Shown here piece after piece: positions 9,230 to 18,162 of a stretch of DNA of 64,000 bases. The position numbers and the translations under genes were made by a program. Location of the stretch: assembly GCA_963776225.1 (NCBI GenBank), contig CAVZLL010000004.1, positions 682,001 to 746,000 on the forward strand, written 5' to 3'. Under the pieces are notes generated by a model. It did not search any database and was not told the DNA's origin. It worked only from the letters and a program-made list of their open reading frames with translations. The DNA is from Bog-756 sp963776225 (GTDB lineage Bacteria; Actinomycetota; Acidimicrobiia; Acidimicrobiales; RAAP-2). Numbering within the stretch: position 1 is the first letter of the stretch; every line of letters starts with the position of its first letter.

Positions 9230-9938
9230 CTAGCGGAACGCGAGGTGGTCGACGAAGGCCCAGGAGCGCCGGTGCACCGAGGTGAGGCCGAAGCCCGCCA
9301 GCGCGGTGCGGTGGACCGGGGAGGGATAGCCCTTGTTGCGGTCGAAGTCGAAGGCCGGGAAGCTCGGGGCGAGCGCACGCATCATCCGGTCGCGGGTGAC
9401 CTTTGCCACGATCGAGGCGGCGGCCACCGACTGGCAGGTCGCATCACCCCGTACCACGGTCCGGACCTCGGGCACGCAGGGGTCCGGGTCGGTCCCGCCG
9501 TCGGGGTCGGTCAGGTAGTCGAAGTTCCCGTCGAGGATGACGACCCCGGGTTCCACGGTGAGGCCCTCGAGGGCGCGCCGGGCCGCCAGCCGCAGCGCCG
9601 CGGTCATCCCCAGCCGGTCGCACTCGCCGGGATCAGCGTGTCCGACCGACCAGTCGAGGCACCAGGAGGTCACCCGCGGGAACAGCTCCTCCCGCCGCTC
9701 CTCGACGAGCTCCTTCGAGTCGCGCAATCCCGCGCGGTACCCGGCGCTCCGGGCTGTAGACGACCACCCCGACCGAGGCGGGCCCGGCCCAGGCGCCGCG
9801 TCCGACCTCGTCGACCCCCGCCACCGGACCGGCACCGTCGGCGAGGAGCGACTGCTCGACGCGGGCGTGGGGACGGACCGGGCGCACCGGGCGGACCCGC
9901 CCCGGGGACCCGGCTCCGTTCTTCGCCGCCTCGGTCAC
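9230..9938 (-). pseudogene. rnhB: Ribonuclease HII, split by one frame break
   Basis: RNase HII cleaves RNA in RNA-DNA hybrids. The N-terminus (from ATG 9938) carries the catalytic VAGVDEVGRGAWAGP, and the C-terminal part in the next frame carries GLRDSKELVEERR, QSVAAASIVAKVTRD and YPSPVH. The junction is near 9752-9760, in CGCCGGGTACC; removing one base restores about 236 codons, a normal length. Every active-site segment is intact, so I regard this as a probable insertion error, although a true pseudogene cannot be excluded. The gene sits 19 bp downstream of the acyl-CoA synthetase on the same strand. Confidence 0.85.
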
Positions 9939-9957
9939 GCCGCGAACCTACCCCTGG

Positions 9958-11487
9958 TCACCCGAGCCGGCCGCGGACCACCTTGCCGAGGGCGTTGCGG
10001 GGGAGGGCGTCGACCACACGGACCAGCCGCGGGTGCTTGTAGGGGGCGAGCCGGCCGGCGCAGAAGGTGCGCAGGTCCTCGACCGACGGGGCGGACCCCT
10101 CCGCCACCACCCAGGCGGTCACCAGCTCCCCCCACTCGTCGGAGGGGGTGCCGGTGACCGCAACCTCGGCGACGCCGGGATGTGCGGCGAGGACGTCCTC
10201 GACCTCGGTCGGGTAGACGTTGAACCCGCCCGAGATGATCAGCTCCCGCGATCGCCCCCGGATCACCAGGTACCCGTCGTCCTCGACGCCACGGTCGCCG
10301 GTCTCGAACCAGGGCCGACCGCCGTCGGACGCCGGACGGAAGGCCTCGGCGGTGGCCTGCGGCCGTTCCCAGTAGCCGTCGAACACGTTCGGACCGCGTA
10401 CGAGGATCTCGCCGTCGCCGGCGAGCTCGATCTCGACCCACGGCAGCGGGAAGCCGACCGTGCCCGCCCGGCGCGCGCCGGCGTACGGATTGGAGGTGTT
10501 CATCAGGGTCTCGGTCATCCCGTACCGCTCGAGCACCACCGATCCGAGGGCCCGGGATGCCTCGGCGTGCAGGTCGACCGGGAGCGGGGCGGACCCGGAC
10601 ACGCAGAGCCGCAGGCCGCGCAGACCGCCGGTCCGGCCGCTCGCGACCAGCCGGTGGTACATGGTGGGGACCCCGAAGAAGAGGGTGGCCCGGTCGTCGC
10701 GGGCGGTCTCCTCGACGCCGGAAGGGTCGAACCCGGGCAGGAGCACGGCCGAACCACCGGCGAGCAGCGTGCCGTAGACACCCACCGCGAGACCGTGTGC
10801 GTGGAAGAGGGGCAGGCAGTGGACCAGGCGGTCCTCGGTCGACCACCGCCAGGCCACCAGGAGCCCCTCGGTCGCGGCCAGCAGGTTGCGGTGGCGGAGG
10901 ACGGCACCCTTCGGGCGCCCGGTGGTCCCCGAGGTGAAGCAGATGAGCGCCGGGTCGTCCGGCGCCGCCCTGTCCAGGTCCCCGGGGGCGCCGTCGGGGA
11001 GATCGAGCGCCGGGCCGGTCACGACGAGCGGTCCGGGGGCCGCAGCCCGGACCCAGCCGGCCTGGTCGTCGCGCTCGACCACCGCTGCCGCCGGTCGCAC
11101 GTCGGCCACGATCTCCGAGAGCTCCCGCTGTGAGTAGGCCGTGTTGGCCGGCACGATCACCAGCCCGGCCCGGAGCGCCCCCACGTGGGCGACCAGCGAC
11201 TCGACCGACGAGCCGGTGGACCACACGACCCGGTCCCCCGCCAGCAGACCCGCGGCCTGCAGCCTCCCCGCGGCGCGACGGGTGGCGTCGTCGAACGCCC
11301 CGGCCGGCCACCAGCGGCCGGCCTCCTTCCAGAGTGGCGCCCCGGGGTCGGCCGCCCACCGCTGCGACCAGGCCTCGAGGAGCGTCTTTGGTCCGGCGGG
11401 GTCAGGGACCCCACCGGACCCGCCGCCGGCGAGATGGTCGTGCCACGGTCGCAGAGTGGTCTCCTCGCCGGTCGGATGTGGCTCCAC
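9958..11487 (-). CDS. AMP-binding acyl-CoA synthetase
   Basis: About 509 aa. Adenylate-forming ligase: CFTSGTTGRPKGAVL is the phosphate-binding loop (A3), ERYGMTETLMNTSNPY is A5, WFETGDRGVEDDGYL is A7, GRSRELIISGGFNVYPTEVE is the hinge A8, and the C-terminal lysine lies in RNALGKVVRG. It resembles malonyl-CoA or medium-chain ligases (the PLFHAHGL motif is shared with MatB-like enzymes), but the substrate is open. The start is uncertain: GTG 11487 is the best canonical start before the conserved region, and I see no good Shine-Dalgarno. It probably forms a transcription unit with rnhB. Confidence 0.87.
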   Translation of the reverse strand: MEPHPTGEETTLRPWHDHLAGGGSGGVPDPAGPKTLLEAWSQRWAADPGAPLWKEAGRWWPAGAFDDATRRAAGRLQAAGLLAGDRVVWSTGSSVESLVAHVGALRAGLVIVPANTAYSQRELSEIVADVRPAAAVVERDDQAGWVRAAAPGPLVVTGPALDLPDGAPGDLDRAAPDDPALICFTSGTTGRPKGAVLRHRNLLAATEGLLVAWRWSTEDRLVHCLPLFHAHGLAVGVYGTLLAGGSAVLLPGFDPSGVEETARDDRATLFFGVPTMYHRLVASGRTGGLRGLRLCVSGSAPLPVDLHAEASRALGSVVLERYGMTETLMNTSNPYAGARRAGTVGFPLPWVEIELAGDGEILVRGPNVFDGYWERPQATAEAFRPASDGGRPWFETGDRGVEDDGYLVIRGRSRELIISGGFNVYPTEVEDVLAAHPGVAEVAVTGTPSDEWGELVTAWVVAEGSAPSVEDLRTFCAGRLAPYKHPRLVRVVDALPRNALGKVVRGRLG

Positions 11488-11592
11488 CCGGCGGGTCCAC
11501 CGGGCACCCGGGCAGTCGGGCGCCAGTAGTCTTAGCGGAGCCGTCAGCTGCGAAGCGTGCACCGTGGACGTGCACGGGAAGAGGGAACCGTC

Positions 11593-11847
11593 ATGGGACT
11601 GGTGGACAAGGTCAAGGCACAGGCAGAGATCGGGCTGGCCAAGGCCAGCGAGGCGACCAAGGCCGGCCAGGCCAAGCTCGACCAGGCCACCGCCAAGCAC
11701 CGGGCGGACGGGCTCCTCCACGATCTCGGCGCGGTGATCTACGCCGAGCACGCCGGCCGCGGCACCGACCAGAGCGCGGCCGAGGCCGAGCGCCTCATCG
11801 CCCAGGTGGCCGCCTACGAAGCGGAGTACGGGAACCTCGACCCGTGA
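11593..11847 (+). CDS. Small alpha-helical protein of unknown function
   Basis: 84 aa, rich in Ala, Lys and Glu, predicted to be almost all helix (MGLVDKVKAQAEIGLAKASEA and so on), acidic-amphipathic, no membrane segment. ATG 11593 is chosen because GAGGGAACC lies just upstream. Its stop overlaps the GTG of the alpha-mannosidase (GTGA). A TAGTCT box at 11526-11531 could drive both. I do not recognise a named family; heptad-like spacing suggests a short coiled coil. Confidence 0.7.
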   Translation: MGLVDKVKAQAEIGLAKASEATKAGQAKLDQATAKHRADGLLHDLGAVIYAEHAGRGTDQSAAEAERLIAQVAAYEAEYGNLDP

Positions 11848-14540
11848 CCTCCGACGCCCGCGGCCGGGCGCGCCGGGTCGCGATCGTCCCCCACACCCAC
11901 TGGGACCGTGAGTGGTACGAGCCGTTCCAGACCTTCCGTCTGAAGCTGGTGCGGCTCGTCGACGAGCTGCTCGACCTACTCGAGGGGGACGGCGGCTACC
12001 GGCACTTCCTCCTCGACGGCCAGCTCGCGGTGCTCGACGACTATCTGGAGGTGCGACCCGAGAACGAGGGACGGCTGCGGGCACTGGCGGCAGCCGGACG
12101 GATCTCGGTCGGACCGTGGTACGTCCTCATGGACGAGTTCCTCGTCTCGGGCGAGACCCTGGTCCGCAACCTCCAGTCGGGCATCGAACGCGGCGCGTCC
12201 TTCGGCGGGGTGATGACGGTCGGCTACCTGCCCGACATGTTCGGCCACGTGGCCCAGATGCCCCAGCTGCTCACCCAGGCGGGTCTCGAGCACGCGGTGG
12301 TCTGGCGCGGTGTCCCCTCGGCCGTCGACGGTTCGGCCTTCCTGTGGTCGGCACCCGACGGTTCCACGGTTCGGGCCGAATACCTGGTGTCCGGGTACGG
12401 CAACGGTGCGGCCCTGCCCGCCGACGCCAAGCAGCTGGTCCGGCGGATCCGCTCGCTCGAGGAGGAGTCCGCCGCGTTCCTCGGGCCGGACGAGCAGATG
12501 CTGCTCATGAACGGCACCGATCACCAGCGCGCCCAGCCGTGGCTGGGCCGGGTGGTGGCCGAGGCCAACGCCCTCCAGGAGGAGTTCGAGCTGACCATCA
12601 CCTCGCTCCCCGAGTACCTCGGCACGGCAGGGCGGAAGGGGCTCTCCGGGTGGACCGGCGAGCTGCGGTCCGGCTGGCGGTCCAACCTGCTGATGGGCGT
12701 CGGCTCCAACCGGGTCGACGTCAAGCAGGCCGCCGCCCGGGCGGAGCGGGCGCTCGAGCAGCTGGCCGAGCCGCTCTCGGCACTGCACCTCCCGGCGGAG
12801 CGCTGGCCGCGTTCCCCCCTCGAGATCGCCTGGAGGCTGGTGATCCGCAACTCCGCCCACGACTCGATCTGCGCATGCTCGGTCGACGAGGTGGTCGACA
12901 CGGTCCTCCACCGGTACGCCGAGGCACGCCAGATCGGCGAGGGCCTCACCGAGCAGGCCCTCCACGCACTGGCCCGGTCGATGGCCGACCCGGGTCCCGT
13001 CGCGGTCAACCCCACCGCTCACGACCGGGGCGGGCTGGTGGAGGTCGTGGTCCCGGCGGTGGGCGACCCCGGACCCGACGTCCAGGTGCTCTCGGAGCGG
13101 AGCGGGATGCCGGGCAGGATGACCCTCGACGGCGAGACCGTGCGCATGTTGCTCGGCCTGCTCCAGGGGGCGCGCATCGACGAGCACAGCTACGTGACCG
13201 ACGTCTCGTTGGTGCCGGACGAGACCGGCGTCGACGTCCTCCTGACCATCGGCCCCGAGCCGCGCGACGGCGTGCCGGTGGAGGAAGCCAAGCGCGAGCT
13301 CTACACGCTGCTCACGGCTCGTCCGGACACCGAGGTCCGGCTCATCGTCGACCAGCCGCCGGTCCGACGGATCCTCGCCCGCCAGCAGGTCGTCCCCGGC
13401 TTCGGCTGGGCCCGGTTCTCGCCGGCGGTGCTCGCGCATCCGGTCCGCGTCGGGGGGACGCCGGACGCCGGGGTCACCCTGGCCAACGGGCTGGTCACGG
13501 TCGGCATCGATCCGCTCGCCGGGACCTTCTCGATCGACGGCGTCCCGGGGTACGGCAGGCTGGTGGACGGCGGGGACCACGGGGACACCTACAACTATTC
13601 GCCTCCACGGCACGACTCGGTGGTCGACACCCCCGACTCGGTGGCGCTCGCCGTCGTGGACGAGGGTCCGGTGCGTGCCACGGTTGCGATCACCGCCGAC
13701 TACACCTGGCCCGAGCGGGTCGACGGGACCGCCCACGCCAGGATCGGCGCCTGCCCGGTCACCGTGACCACCACCGTCGAGGTGCGGGCGGACGAAGCCA
13801 TGGTCCGGGTGCACACCCGCTTCGACAACCCGTCGCGTGACCACCGCCTGCGGGTCCACCTCCCCCTGCCGGAGGCCGCGGCCTCATCCCGGGCGGAGAG
13901 CGCGTTCGCCATCGTCGAGCGCGGGCTCACCGCCGAGGGGCGGGAGGAGGAGTTCGGGCTCCCCACGTTCCCGTCCCGACGGTTCGTGACCGCCGGGCGC
14001 CTCACCCTCGTCCACGACGGCCTGCTCGAGTACGAGCTGATCGACCTGGAGGGCGAGCCGGGGACGGAGGGGTCGCGTGCCCACACGCTGGCGCTCACCC
14101 TGCTCCGGTCGACCGGCATGCTCTCGCGACTCGGGCTGTCCCTCCGACCGCTGCCGGCCGGACCGATGATGCCCGTCGACGGACCGCAGAGGATCGGGCC
14201 GGTGGAGGTCTCCTACGCGCTGGTGGTCGGGGAGGTCGATCCGTACCGGGCGGCCGACGACCTGCTCGTACCGCTCGAGATCGTCGGGTCGTTCGGGGGC
14301 GGCGATCGACCGGGGTCCGGGACCGCGCTCACCGTGCGGGGCGCCGAGGTCTCCGCCGTCCGCCGGGAGGGCGGAGAGCTCGAGCTCCGCGTCTTCAACC
14401 CGGACGATGCACCCACCACCGTCCTGTTGCCGGGGCGCTCGGGGTGGCTGGTCGACCTACGGGGTCGGACGGTCGCCGCGTTCGAGGGGGAGTTCCACCT
14501 CGGCCCGCACCGCATCGCGACCGCCCGTCTGGTCACCTGA
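11844..14540 (+). CDS. Glycoside hydrolase family 38 alpha-mannosidase
   Basis: 898 aa. The N-terminal GH38 catalytic domain begins with the zinc motif PHTHWDREWY (residues about 14-23); the nucleophile aspartate lies in GYLPDMFGH and further metal/active-site residues in LMNGTDHQRAQPW. The middle domain has WRLVIRNSAHDSICACSVDEV, typical of bacterial GH38, and the C-terminal half is beta-rich. No signal peptide is seen, so it is probably cytoplasmic and trims alpha-mannosides taken up or turned over in the cell. GTG 11844 overlaps the upstream small gene. Its 3' end overlaps the convergent cyclase gene by 84 bp. Confidence 0.9.
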   Translation: MTSDARGRARRVAIVPHTHWDREWYEPFQTFRLKLVRLVDELLDLLEGDGGYRHFLLDGQLAVLDDYLEVRPENEGRLRALAAAGRISVGPWYVLMDEFLVSGETLVRNLQSGIERGASFGGVMTVGYLPDMFGHVAQMPQLLTQAGLEHAVVWRGVPSAVDGSAFLWSAPDGSTVRAEYLVSGYGNGAALPADAKQLVRRIRSLEEESAAFLGPDEQMLLMNGTDHQRAQPWLGRVVAEANALQEEFELTITSLPEYLGTAGRKGLSGWTGELRSGWRSNLLMGVGSNRVDVKQAAARAERALEQLAEPLSALHLPAERWPRSPLEIAWRLVIRNSAHDSICACSVDEVVDTVLHRYAEARQIGEGLTEQALHALARSMADPGPVAVNPTAHDRGGLVEVVVPAVGDPGPDVQVLSERSGMPGRMTLDGETVRMLLGLLQGARIDEHSYVTDVSLVPDETGVDVLLTIGPEPRDGVPVEEAKRELYTLLTARPDTEVRLIVDQPPVRRILARQQVVPGFGWARFSPAVLAHPVRVGGTPDAGVTLANGLVTVGIDPLAGTFSIDGVPGYGRLVDGGDHGDTYNYSPPRHDSVVDTPDSVALAVVDEGPVRATVAITADYTWPERVDGTAHARIGACPVTVTTTVEVRADEAMVRVHTRFDNPSRDHRLRVHLPLPEAAASSRAESAFAIVERGLTAEGREEEFGLPTFPSRRFVTAGRLTLVHDGLLEYELIDLEGEPGTEGSRAHTLALTLLRSTGMLSRLGLSLRPLPAGPMMPVDGPQRIGPVEVSYALVVGEVDPYRAADDLLVPLEIVGSFGGGDRPGSGTALTVRGAEVSAVRREGGELELRVFNPDDAPTTVLLPGRSGWLVDLRGRTVAAFEGEFHLGPHRIATARLVT

Positions 14541-15761
14541 CCACCCATCACCCACCGTGCTCTCGCCTTGCTCCCGCAACTCGTCGAGCTCCCTCAGCAC
14601 CTCGGCCAGCCGTTGCCAGCGCATGGTGCGGCCCGGGTCACCACCGCGCCGGCTCCCGGCCCGCGCCACCTTCCACAGCTGGACCCGTCCGATGTCCCTG
14701 ACCGTGCGTGCGCGCAGCGGCCGGGCCTCGATCCCGATCGCCTCCTCCTCGAGCAGCGCACTCCTGAACTCGTCGGAGACCAGGACGGTGCCGGGGTTGG
14801 CCACGCCGGCCAGACGGCTGGCGACGTTCACCACCGGTCCGTAGTAGTCGCCGTCGTGCAGGAGGACCGGCCCCATCGAGAGTCCCACCCGGACATCGGA
14901 GAGGAGGTCGTCGTCGGCGTAGGCCTCGGCGAGGCTCAGGGCGATCTCGGCAGCGGCGGCCGCGGTCGGCACGATGAACATCGCCTCGTCACCGATCATC
15001 TTGACCACCCTGCCGCCGAGGCCGACGACGGTGTCGTGGGCCACCTCCTCGAAGCGGGCCACCACGGCGGCGAGCTCCTCGTCGCCGAGATGCTGGCTGA
15101 GCAGGGTGAACCCGACCATGTCGGCGAAGCCGACCGCCATCACCGGGCGCACGGTGTCGTGGTCGCGGGACCGGTGGGACATGGCGCGCCTGGTGGCGAC
15201 CTGGAGGTGCCGGCGCCAGACGTACTCGAGCAGGCGTGCCATCGCCGGGATCGACACGTCCGCCTGGCGGACGAATGTGTCCGCGTCGAGGATGCTGTCG
15301 CCGCTGGCGTCGAGGATCGGCGTGGTGCCGGGACCCACCTCGGCTTCGGCGATCCGTGCCATGGAGGACCCGATCACCCGGGCCATCTGGACCGCGTTGT
15401 CGAGGTCGACGAGACCGATGGCCACCATCTCCTGGAAGAGGCGGACCGCCTCGAGGTCCATCTCGGAGAAGGCCGGCTCGTCCTCCTCCACGTCGACGAA
15501 GCCGAGCGCACGCCAGAAACGGCGTGCGAGATCGATCGGGATGTCGGTACGCGCGGACACCTCGGCCTGGGTGAGGCGCTCGGTGGTCGGGACCAGCATG
15601 CGGTCGACCACCAGGAGGTCGAGGACGTCGTCGGCGACGGCGCGGTCGATCTCGGCGTCGGAAACCCCGAGGCCGACCAGCAACGAGCGCACACGGGCCA
15701 GCGCCTCGGTCCGGTCACGGATCCCCGAGCCGCCTGCCACGGTCGACGGGTCCTCGGACAT
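14457..15761 (-). CDS. Class III adenylate/guanylate cyclase with N-terminal regulatory domain
   Basis: 434 aa, soluble. Residues 1-180 are a helical regulatory domain like the pH-sensing half of mycobacterial Rv1264. The cyclase domain follows: metal aspartates in GFADMVGFT and MIGDEAMF, and the transition-state Asn/Arg in GPVVNVASRLAG. A lysine before the second aspartate (VVKMIGDE) suggests ATP as substrate. The tail after about residue 380 is Arg/Glu-rich and is the part that overlaps the alpha-mannosidase gene on the other strand. The start ATG lies 7 nt after TAGGGT, so the mRNA is probably leaderless; the gene is divergent from cofC. Confidence 0.9.
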   Translation of the reverse strand: MSEDPSTVAGGSGIRDRTEALARVRSLLVGLGVSDAEIDRAVADDVLDLLVVDRMLVPTTERLTQAEVSARTDIPIDLARRFWRALGFVDVEEDEPAFSEMDLEAVRLFQEMVAIGLVDLDNAVQMARVIGSSMARIAEAEVGPGTTPILDASGDSILDADTFVRQADVSIPAMARLLEYVWRRHLQVATRRAMSHRSRDHDTVRPVMAVGFADMVGFTLLSQHLGDEELAAVVARFEEVAHDTVVGLGGRVVKMIGDEAMFIVPTAAAAAEIALSLAEAYADDDLLSDVRVGLSMGPVLLHDGDYYGPVVNVASRLAGVANPGTVLVSDEFRSALLEEEAIGIEARPLRARTVRDIGRVQLWKVARAGSRRGGDPGRTMRWQRLAEVLRELDELREQGESTVGDGWSGDQTGGRDAVRAEVELPLERGDRPTP

Positions 15762-15843
15762 GCGGACAACCCTATGCGCCGCTCCCCCGGGCCACGCGCT
15801 GCGCGTCGGGGACTCGCCGGCGACGGCTGCCTACACTGGTCCG
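15762..15843. promoter_or_regulatory. Divergent leaderless promoters of the cyclase and cofC
   Basis: Leftward, TAGGGT (15774-15769) ends 7 nt before the cyclase ATG. Rightward, TACACT (15832-15837) ends 6 nt before the cofC GTG. The stretch has no Shine-Dalgarno for either gene. Confidence 0.5.
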
Positions 15844-16467
15844 GTGACAGCCCTCGGTGATCCCCCCCCGTGGGGCCGGTCCCTGCGGCTGGGTCCGCGG
15901 GCGGTGCTGGTGCCGGTCAAGGCCTTCCGCCACGCCAAGGGGCGACTCGATCATGCGCTCACCGACCGCCAGCGCGCGGAGCTCGCCCGGGCCATGGCCG
16001 ATCGTGTGCTGGCCGCGGCCCGGCCGCTGCCGGTCGCGGTGGTCTGCGACGACAACGACGTGGCCGACTGGGCCCGCCGGCGCGGCGCGCTGGTGGTCTG
16101 GGAGCCGGGCCGGGGGCTCAATGGTGCGGTGGAGGCCGGTGTCGAGCGTCTGCGTGATGCTGGCGTCACACAGATCACCGTCTCGCACGCCGACCTCCCG
16201 CGGGCGAGCGGGCTGGCCGGGGTGGGCGAGGCCGACGGCATCACCCTCGTCCCCGACCGCTACGGCAACGGGACCAACGTGATCGCCGTGCCGGCCGACG
16301 CTGGCTTCCAGTTCTCGTACGGACCGGGCTCGTACGCCCGCCACCGGGCCGAGGCGGGACGCCTCGGCCTGCCGCTGCGGGTGCTCGACCTCCCGGACCT
16401 GGCCTGGGACGTCGACGAACCGGGCGACGTGGTCCCGGTCGCCGTGCCGGGCGCCCCGCTCGCGTGA
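15844..16467 (+). CDS. cofC: 2-phospho-L-lactate/phosphoenolpyruvate guanylyltransferase (F420 biosynthesis)
   Basis: 207-aa nucleotidyltransferase that activates 2-phospholactate or, in actinobacteria, phosphoenolpyruvate (FbiD) with GTP, the first committed step of coenzyme F420. Seen: LVPVKAFRHAKGRL at the nucleotide-binding start, LNGAVEAGVERLR, the metal-site ITVSHADLPRA, and LVPDRYGNGTNVI. GTG 15844 sits 6 nt after TACACT. The next gene starts inside its stop codon (GTGA). The presence of F420 synthesis fits the three luciferase-like oxidoreductases at 51-63 kb. Confidence 0.9.
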   Translation: MTALGDPPPWGRSLRLGPRAVLVPVKAFRHAKGRLDHALTDRQRAELARAMADRVLAAARPLPVAVVCDDNDVADWARRRGALVVWEPGRGLNGAVEAGVERLRDAGVTQITVSHADLPRASGLAGVGEADGITLVPDRYGNGTNVIAVPADAGFQFSYGPGSYARHRAEAGRLGLPLRVLDLPDLAWDVDEPGDVVPVAVPGAPLA

Positions 16468-17339
16468 CCTCGCCCGATCGGGCGACCGGCGCACCCGACG
16501 GGGAGGGCGCTCCCACGGTCGGTCTCCCGGTCGGTGACCTCCCCGACCGGGGCCCGGTCACCATCGACCTGCCGGTGCCGGCCCGCGCCCTCGCGGTCGG
16601 AGCCCACCCGGACGACGTCGAGTTCGGATGCGGTGCCACCCTGGCCAAGTGGGCGGCTGCCGGATGCCGGGTCCGCCACCTGATCCTGACCGACGGGTCG
16701 AAGGGGAGCTGGGATCCCGACGCCGACCTCGAACAGCTGGTGGCGCTGCGCATGCAGGAGTGCCGCTCCGCGGCGGCACGCCTCGACGGGGCCAGGCCGG
16801 GGACAGGTGCGATCGACGAGGGGCGCCCCGGGGAGACGCCCCGGGTGATCTTCCTCGGACGGGTCGACGGTGAGCTCGACAACGGTGCGGACGAGCGTCG
16901 GGAGGTGGCCGCAGTGATCCGGGACGTGCGTCCGGACGTCATCCTCGGCCACGACCCGTGGCGCCGTTACCGGCTGCATCCCGACCACCGCGCGGCGGGG
17001 TTCCTCACCCTCGACGCACTGGTCGCCGCCAGGGACCCCCACTTCTTCCCCGAGCTGGACCTCGCCCCCCACCGGCCACGGGCGGTCCTCCTCTGGGAGG
17101 CCGACCAACCCAACCATGTCGAACACGGCTCGGGCCGTGAGGAGGACAAGATCGAGGCTCTGCTCTGCCACCGGAGCCAGTCGATCACCACGCTCGGATT
17201 CGACCCGACCGCCGGCCACGACGCCGTCACCGAGGGTGTGGAGCGCTTCGGGTCCCGGATTCGCGCCCAGATGGCGGAACACGGCGCCCTCGGCAACCTC
17301 GCCTCGGGCGAGGCATTCCACCTCATGGACCGTCTCTGA
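16464..17339 (+). CDS. PIG-L family deacetylase
   Basis: 291-aa zinc-dependent N-acetylglucosaminyl deacetylase fold (LmbE/MshB/Mca group). The zinc motif AHPDDVEFGCG and the second motif HPDHRAAG are present, with LILTDGSKGS between. About 40 residues of Pro/Gly-rich leader precede the domain. The real substrate is unknown; family members act on mycothiol precursors or conjugates, GlcNAc-PI or antibiotic intermediates. It overlaps cofC by 4 bp and ends just before a terminator hairpin. Confidence 0.87.
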   Translation: MTSPDRATGAPDGEGAPTVGLPVGDLPDRGPVTIDLPVPARALAVGAHPDDVEFGCGATLAKWAAAGCRVRHLILTDGSKGSWDPDADLEQLVALRMQECRSAAARLDGARPGTGAIDEGRPGETPRVIFLGRVDGELDNGADERREVAAVIRDVRPDVILGHDPWRRYRLHPDHRAAGFLTLDALVAARDPHFFPELDLAPHRPRAVLLWEADQPNHVEHGSGREEDKIEALLCHRSQSITTLGFDPTAGHDAVTEGVERFGSRIRAQMAEHGALGNLASGEAFHLMDRL

Positions 17340-17374
17340 GGGGTCGTCGACAGCAGGGCCGGACCCGGTCGGAT

Positions 17375-17400
17375 CGGTGGGGGTCCGGCTCCCCCCACCG
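17375..17400. terminator. Bidirectional terminator hairpin
   Basis: CGGTGGGGG (17375-17383) pairs with CCCCCACCG (17392-17400) around a short loop, giving a 9-bp GC stem. It lies between the convergent PIG-L and HU/H1 genes. There is no long T run, so termination strength is uncertain. Confidence 0.55.
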
Positions 17401-17436
17401 ACCACCGAGTGGCGGCACGACGGCCGCCCGGAGCGC

Positions 17437-18162
17437 CTAGCGCCCCTTCTTGACCGTGCGCCTGGCCGCCTTGCGGGCCGGGGCGCGCTTGGCAGCGGTC
17501 TTGCGGACCGTCCGCTTGGCGGTCTTCTTCGCCGCGGTCTTCCTGGCCGGAGCCCGCTTCGTCGCCCGCTTCGCAGCAGTCTTCCTGGCCGGGGACTTCC
17601 GAACCGTCCGCTTGGCGGTCTTCTTCGCCGCGGTCTTGCGGGCCGCGGTCTTCCTGGCCGGGGACTTCCGAACCGTCCGCTTGGCGGTCTTCTTCGCCGC
17701 GGTCTTCCTGGCCGGAGCCCGCTTCGTCGTCCGCTTCGCAGCCGTCTTCCTGGCAGCGGTCTTCCTGGCCGGAGCCCGCTTCGTCGTCCGCTTCGCAGCA
17801 GTCTTCTTGGCCGCGGTCTTCCTGGCCGGAGCCTTTCGGACCGCTTTCTTGCCTGCTGCCTTCTTTACTGGCATGGACACTCCCTCCTTAGGGTTCAACG
17901 CCGATTTGAACGTCGAACCGGTGGCGAACCGGACACCATTCGACGCGGGGATCGGTACCACTGCACCTGTTCGCGGATTCCGGCCCACCCGTGGGGCACG
18001 TGCGGTCGGGGTGAACGTCCCGAAGCCGACAACCGTGACCCTCCGTCCGGACCGGACCTCCGCGATGATGGTCGCGAACAGCGCGTCGACCACGTCCTCG
18101 GTGGTGCGACGAGCCGACTGTGCCGACTTGCTCACCACGCGAACGAGTTGAGACCTGTTCAC
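17437..18162 (-). CDS. HU protein fused to a histone-H1-like lysine/alanine-rich tail
   Basis: 241 aa. Residues 1-95 are a full HU domain (NRSQLVRVVSKSAQS, VGFGTFTPTARAPRVGRNP, FATGSTFKSALN). From about residue 97 the chain is a run of KTAAKK, KRTVRK and APARKT repeats, like the tail of mycobacterial HupB/Hlp and eukaryotic H1; it should bind DNA non-specifically and compact the nucleoid. GTG 18162 is chosen for its GAGGAGG leader. Inside, AAGGAGGGA followed 6 nt later by an in-frame ATG (17874) could start the tail alone as a 145-aa protein. The gene is divergent from the coupling ATPase. Confidence 0.9.
   Translation of the reverse strand: MNRSQLVRVVSKSAQSARRTTEDVVDALFATIIAEVRSGRRVTVVGFGTFTPTARAPRVGRNPRTGAVVPIPASNGVRFATGSTFKSALNPKEGVSMPVKKAAGKKAVRKAPARKTAAKKTAAKRTTKRAPARKTAARKTAAKRTTKRAPARKTAAKKTAKRTVRKSPARKTAARKTAAKKTAKRTVRKSPARKTAAKRATKRAPARKTAAKKTAKRTVRKTAAKRAPARKAARRTVKKGR
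17482..17850. repeat. Imperfect tandem repeats encoding the H1-like tail
   Basis: Blocks such as CCGTCCGCTTGGCGGTCTTC recur three times (near 17508, 17600 and 17678), interspersed with copies of GGTCTTCCTGGCCGGAGCC. They encode KTAAKKTAKRTVRK-type units. Such tracts change length by slippage, so the copy number may vary between strains and is prone to assembly error. Confidence 0.8.
17872..17889 (-). promoter_or_regulatory. Internal ribosome binding site and in-frame start within the HU/H1 gene
   Basis: On the minus strand AAGGAGGGA (17889-17881) is followed by GTGTCC and then ATG (17874-17872), in the same frame as the HU/H1 protein. This is the best Shine-Dalgarno match I found in the window, and it falls exactly at the linker between the two domains. 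It would give a free lysine-rich tail of 145 aa beginning MPVKKAAGKK. Confidence 0.5.

Noticed and set aside
17482..17850. CRISPR-like repeat array
   Set aside because: The repeats are coding, in frame, and have no unique spacers of regular length; they encode the H1-like tail.
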